In this document: positions 62,248-64,000 of the stretch, piece by piece
How the letters are laid out: each line of letters begins with the position of its first letter
Numbering within the stretch: the first letter of the stretch is position 1
Origin: Hamadaea sp.
GTDB lineage: Bacteria; Actinomycetota; Actinomycetes; Mycobacteriales; Micromonosporaceae
Direction of reading: 5' to 3'
Assembly: GCF_013362815.1 (NCBI RefSeq)
Contig: NZ_JABFVK010000014.1
Location: 62,001 to 126,000 of the forward strand
Length of the DNA stretch: 64,000 nt
Position numbers and translations under genes: made by a program
Notes under the pieces: model-generated
The model's input: only the letters and a program-made list of their open reading frames with translations
Databases searched by the model: none
What the model was told of the DNA's origin: nothing

Positions 62248-62751
62248 TCATGGCGCTGGATCAGGGTTCTCGGTCGAATCTTGAGGTGTGATTCGGCCCG
62301 GAACCCTGATCTGCGTGCCTTGGGGCTTGGGCGCGAGCAGCCGGTAGGCGACCGGCCCCGCGAACGGCAGGCCCACGACCGACAAGATCACGGCCAGAAC
62401 CATGGTCACGCCGGTCGGCAACGCCAAGCCGGTGAGCCACACCAGGCCCGCGACGATCAGCTGGTACGCGACGACGCCGAGACCGGTCGCGAAAAGCGCC
62501 TTGCCCACCACGGATAAGGCACCCGGCCGCGCCGTCCGCCCGAGTCCCGGCAGCGCTCGCAGTCCGAGCAGCACGCCGAGCCCGGCGATGCCGCCGATGC
62601 CGATCCCGGCGATGCTCCCGGGCACCGCCAGCGCCGGTTGCGCGGTCAGCCAACCGGCGTCGCCGAGCGCGGTGTCGGCGGCGTACGCCCCGGTCAGGCC
62701 GCCCCCGACGCCGAGGACCAGTACGCCGAGCACGGTGAGGGTCTTGGCCAC
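62248..62751 (-). CDS. Four-helix membrane protein with repeat-derived C-terminus, 167 aa
   Basis: Function unknown. Four hydrophobic segments: about residues 4-26, 42-66, 84-108 and 115-138. GTG 62751 is chosen because TACATT lies six bases upstream and no Shine-Dalgarno is present. The last 23 residues (GTQIRVPGRITPQDS then TENPDPAP) are encoded exactly by the 69-bp family-2 element; the TGA stop lies just beyond it. The ancestral protein therefore probably ended near LLAPKPQ. It is convergent with livM. Confidence 0.7.
   Translation of the reverse strand: MAKTLTVLGVLVLGVGGGLTGAYAADTALGDAGWLTAQPALAVPGSIAGIGIGGIAGLGVLLGLRALPGLGRTARPGALSVVGKALFATGLGVVAYQLIVAGLVWLTGLALPTGVTMVLAVILSVVGLPFAGPVAYRLLAPKPQGTQIRVPGRITPQDSTENPDPAP
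62251..62319. repeat. Family-2 palindromic element, copy d (inside a coding sequence)
   Basis: The left 30 bases (62251-62280) are identical to the left arm of copy c at 53631-53660. The right arm (62290-62319) has several mismatches, for example CTGATCTGCGTGCC for CTGATCCAGCGCCA. The element fills the last 23 codons of the minus-strand membrane-protein gene. Confidence 0.9.
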
Positions 62752-62757
62752 GGCCGC

Positions 62758-62763
62758 AATGTA
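62758..62763 (-). promoter_or_regulatory. -10 box TACATT, leaderless promoter of the membrane-protein gene
   Basis: Read on the minus strand, TACATT is followed by six bases (GCGGCC) and the GTG at 62751. Confidence 0.55.
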
Positions 62764-62799
62764 CAAGGTCTGGCTGTGTGGGTGATGAGACTCACATTC

Positions 62800-62820
62800 G
62801 AAACGATACGGTCCCGTTTC
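62800..62820. promoter_or_regulatory. TetR-type operator 1 of the MFS exporter
   Basis: A 21-base inverted repeat with arms GAAACG and CGTTTC around ATACGGTCC. It is closely similar to the second site 53 bp away, and lies between the divergent membrane-protein and exporter genes. Confidence 0.75.
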
Positions 62821-62852
62821 AGAATTCGCGGGCGTAGTGTTCCCCTGGATGC

Positions 62853-62873
62853 GAGACGGAACCGTTCCGTTTC
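62853..62873. promoter_or_regulatory. TetR-type operator 2 of the MFS exporter
   Basis: A 21-base inverted repeat GAGACGGAAC-C-GTTCCGTTTC; the inner 15 bases are perfectly symmetric. Such GAAACGG/CCGTTTC sites are typical of TetR regulators of EmrB-type pumps. No regulator gene is inside the window; it may lie beyond the right edge. Confidence 0.8.
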
Positions 62874-62905
62874 GTAAAGATTTCGTGACACTGGGGGGAA
62901 CTCCC

Positions 62906-64000
62906 GTGGAGACACAAGCAAACACCGGGCACCCGAGGCGGTGGGCCATCCTCTCAGTGCTGGTCGTGTCGCTGCTCGTCGTCGTGCTCGACAACACCGT
63001 GCTGAACGTGGCCCTGAAGAGCCTCGCCGACCCGGTCAAGGGCCTCGGCGCGACCCAGGGTGAGCTCGAATGGGCGATCAACGCTTACACCCTGGTCTTC
63101 GCCGGGATGCTGTTCACCTTCGGCGTGCTCGGCGACCGGCTGGGCCGCAAGAAGGTGCTCATCGGCGGCCTGATCCTGTTCGCGCTGACCTCCCTGGTCT
63201 CGGCGTACGCCCAGAACCCGGGCCAGCTGATCGCGGCGCGAGCCGTGATGGGCCTCGGCGGCGCCGCCATCATGGCGACCACTCTGCCGATCATCACCAA
63301 CGTCTTCGACCCGCGTGAACGGGCCCGCGCCATCGGCATCTGGGCCGGTGCCGTCGGTCTCGGCGTGGCACTCGGCCCGATCCTGGCCGGCGCGCTGCTC
63401 GAGCGGTTCTGGTGGGGCTCGATCTTCATGATCAACCTGCCGGTCATCGCGATCGGCCTGCTCTTCGTCGCGGCGATCGTGCCGGACTCGCGTAACCCGA
63501 AGCCGGGCCGCATCGACTTCCCGGGTGTACTGCTGTCGATCCTCGGCCTCGCGGCTCTGGTCTACGGCATCATCGACGGCGGTCAGGCCGGTTTCGGCGA
63601 GCCGAGCGTCTGGGCCTGGATCGCGCTGGGCGTGGTCGCACTCGCGGTCTTCGTCTGGTGGGAGAACCGCACCGACCACCCGTCGCTGGACGTCAAGCTC
63701 TTCAAGGACGCGCGGTTCGCCGCGGCGACAAGCCTGGTCGGGCTCTCGTTCTTCGCAGCCATGGGCGTGTTCTTCTTCATGTCCTTCTATCTGCAGCTGG
63801 TCCGCGGCTACACGCCGCTGCAGACCGGTCTGCTGATGCTGCCCTTCGCGGCCGCGCAGCTCGTGTTCGCTCCACTGTCGGCCAGCTTCGTCAAGCGGTT
63901 CGGGGCCAAGGCGGTCAGCGCCGTCGGCGTCGTCATCGTGACCCTGGCGACCGCGGGCTACCTGCTCATGGACCAGTCCAGCTCGGTGTGGCTGGTGATC
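62906..64000 (+). CDS. EmrB/QacA-type (DHA2) MFS exporter, N-terminal 365 residues (cut by window edge)
   Basis: A 14-helix type drug/proton antiporter, incomplete at the right edge. Helix 1 has the family motif LVVVLDNTVLNVALKSL. Loop 2-3 is LGDRLGRKKVL, and motif C is GAVGLGVALGPILAGALLERFWWGSIFMINLP. GTG 62906 is chosen because GGGGGGAA lies about eight bases upstream; an in-frame ATG at 62849 would place operator 2 inside the gene. The exported compound is unknown. The tandem operators show it is tightly regulated. Confidence 0.92.
   Translation, partial: METQANTGHPRRWAILSVLVVSLLVVVLDNTVLNVALKSLADPVKGLGATQGELEWAINAYTLVFAGMLFTFGVLGDRLGRKKVLIGGLILFALTSLVSAYAQNPGQLIAARAVMGLGGAAIMATTLPIITNVFDPRERARAIGIWAGAVGLGVALGPILAGALLERFWWGSIFMINLPVIAIGLLFVAAIVPDSRNPKPGRIDFPGVLLSILGLAALVYGIIDGGQAGFGEPSVWAWIALGVVALAVFVWWENRTDHPSLDVKLFKDARFAAATSLVGLSFFAAMGVFFFMSFYLQLVRGYTPLQTGLLMLPFAAAQLVFAPLSASFVKRFGAKAVSAVGVVIVTLATAGYLLMDQSSSVWLVI

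Overview
The window is high-GC actinobacterial chromosome. An SsgA-family sporulation protein, a complete conservon (sensor kinase, roadblock, DUF742, GTPase), the phosphatidylinositol-mannoside genes (PIP synthase, acyltransferase, PimA) and many short GTAC-containing motifs (GCGTAC, GTACGC) point to a sporulating actinomycete, most likely Micromonosporaceae. The family is an inference from gene content and style; no rRNA or other marker is present to prove it. I saw no tRNA, rRNA, CRISPR array, transposase or prophage.

Layout. 1-10.3 kb: the start of a YibE/F protein, a GH63-type glucosidase, a GNAT, a VOC protein, a GT39 membrane glycosyltransferase, a RecD2 helicase, a PGPGW membrane protein, an SsgA-like protein and an uncharacterised anchored protein. 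10.4-14.2 kb: the conservon. 14.2-24.5 kb: a Tat-lipoprotein GH1 beta-glucosidase behind two CebR-type boxes, a large secreted subtilase, and an FtsX-type ABC exporter divergent from a CGNR zinc-finger regulator. 24.7-29.1 kb: a translationally coupled TetR / MFS / PLP amino-acid deaminase-aldolase / sugar-lactone oxidase operon. 29.3-34.3 kb: glpK, convergent with an AglEFG-like alpha-glucoside importer that lacks its own ATPase. 34.5-37.8 kb: a trans-aconitate-methyltransferase-like gene, adenosine deaminase, a membrane-anchored PemK-like protein and a Tat-exported serine hydrolase.

37.9-53.6 kb holds the conserved actinobacterial order thrS - HIT - pgsA - acyltransferase - pimA - pdxS - pdxT - yebC. 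It is interrupted by a Gfo/Idh oxidoreductase, a two-domain VOC protein, a polysaccharide deacetylase, a DUF393/HTTM cassette and an EF-G2-like GTPase. 53.7-64 kb: a small membrane protein, a GntR regulator divergent from a CynX-type MFS, an S41 protease, a complete branched-chain amino-acid type importer (livG-F-K-H-M), a small membrane protein, and the first 365 codons of an EmrB/QacA-type exporter behind paired 21-bp operators.

Two signals run across these regions. First, many genes lack a Shine-Dalgarno sequence and instead have a TANNNT-like -10 hexamer exactly 6-7 bases before the start codon, the layout expected for leaderless mRNAs. Second, at least three families of dispersed palindromic intergenic elements occur: four copies of a 64-69 bp element with GCTGGATCAGGG arms, two copies of one with GATCACGGTTACGC arms, and three clear copies plus one weak copy of a GATC-rich element, each clear copy joined to its own short tandem array. 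One copy of the first family exactly encodes the last 23 residues of a membrane protein. No element-mobilising gene is present in the window.
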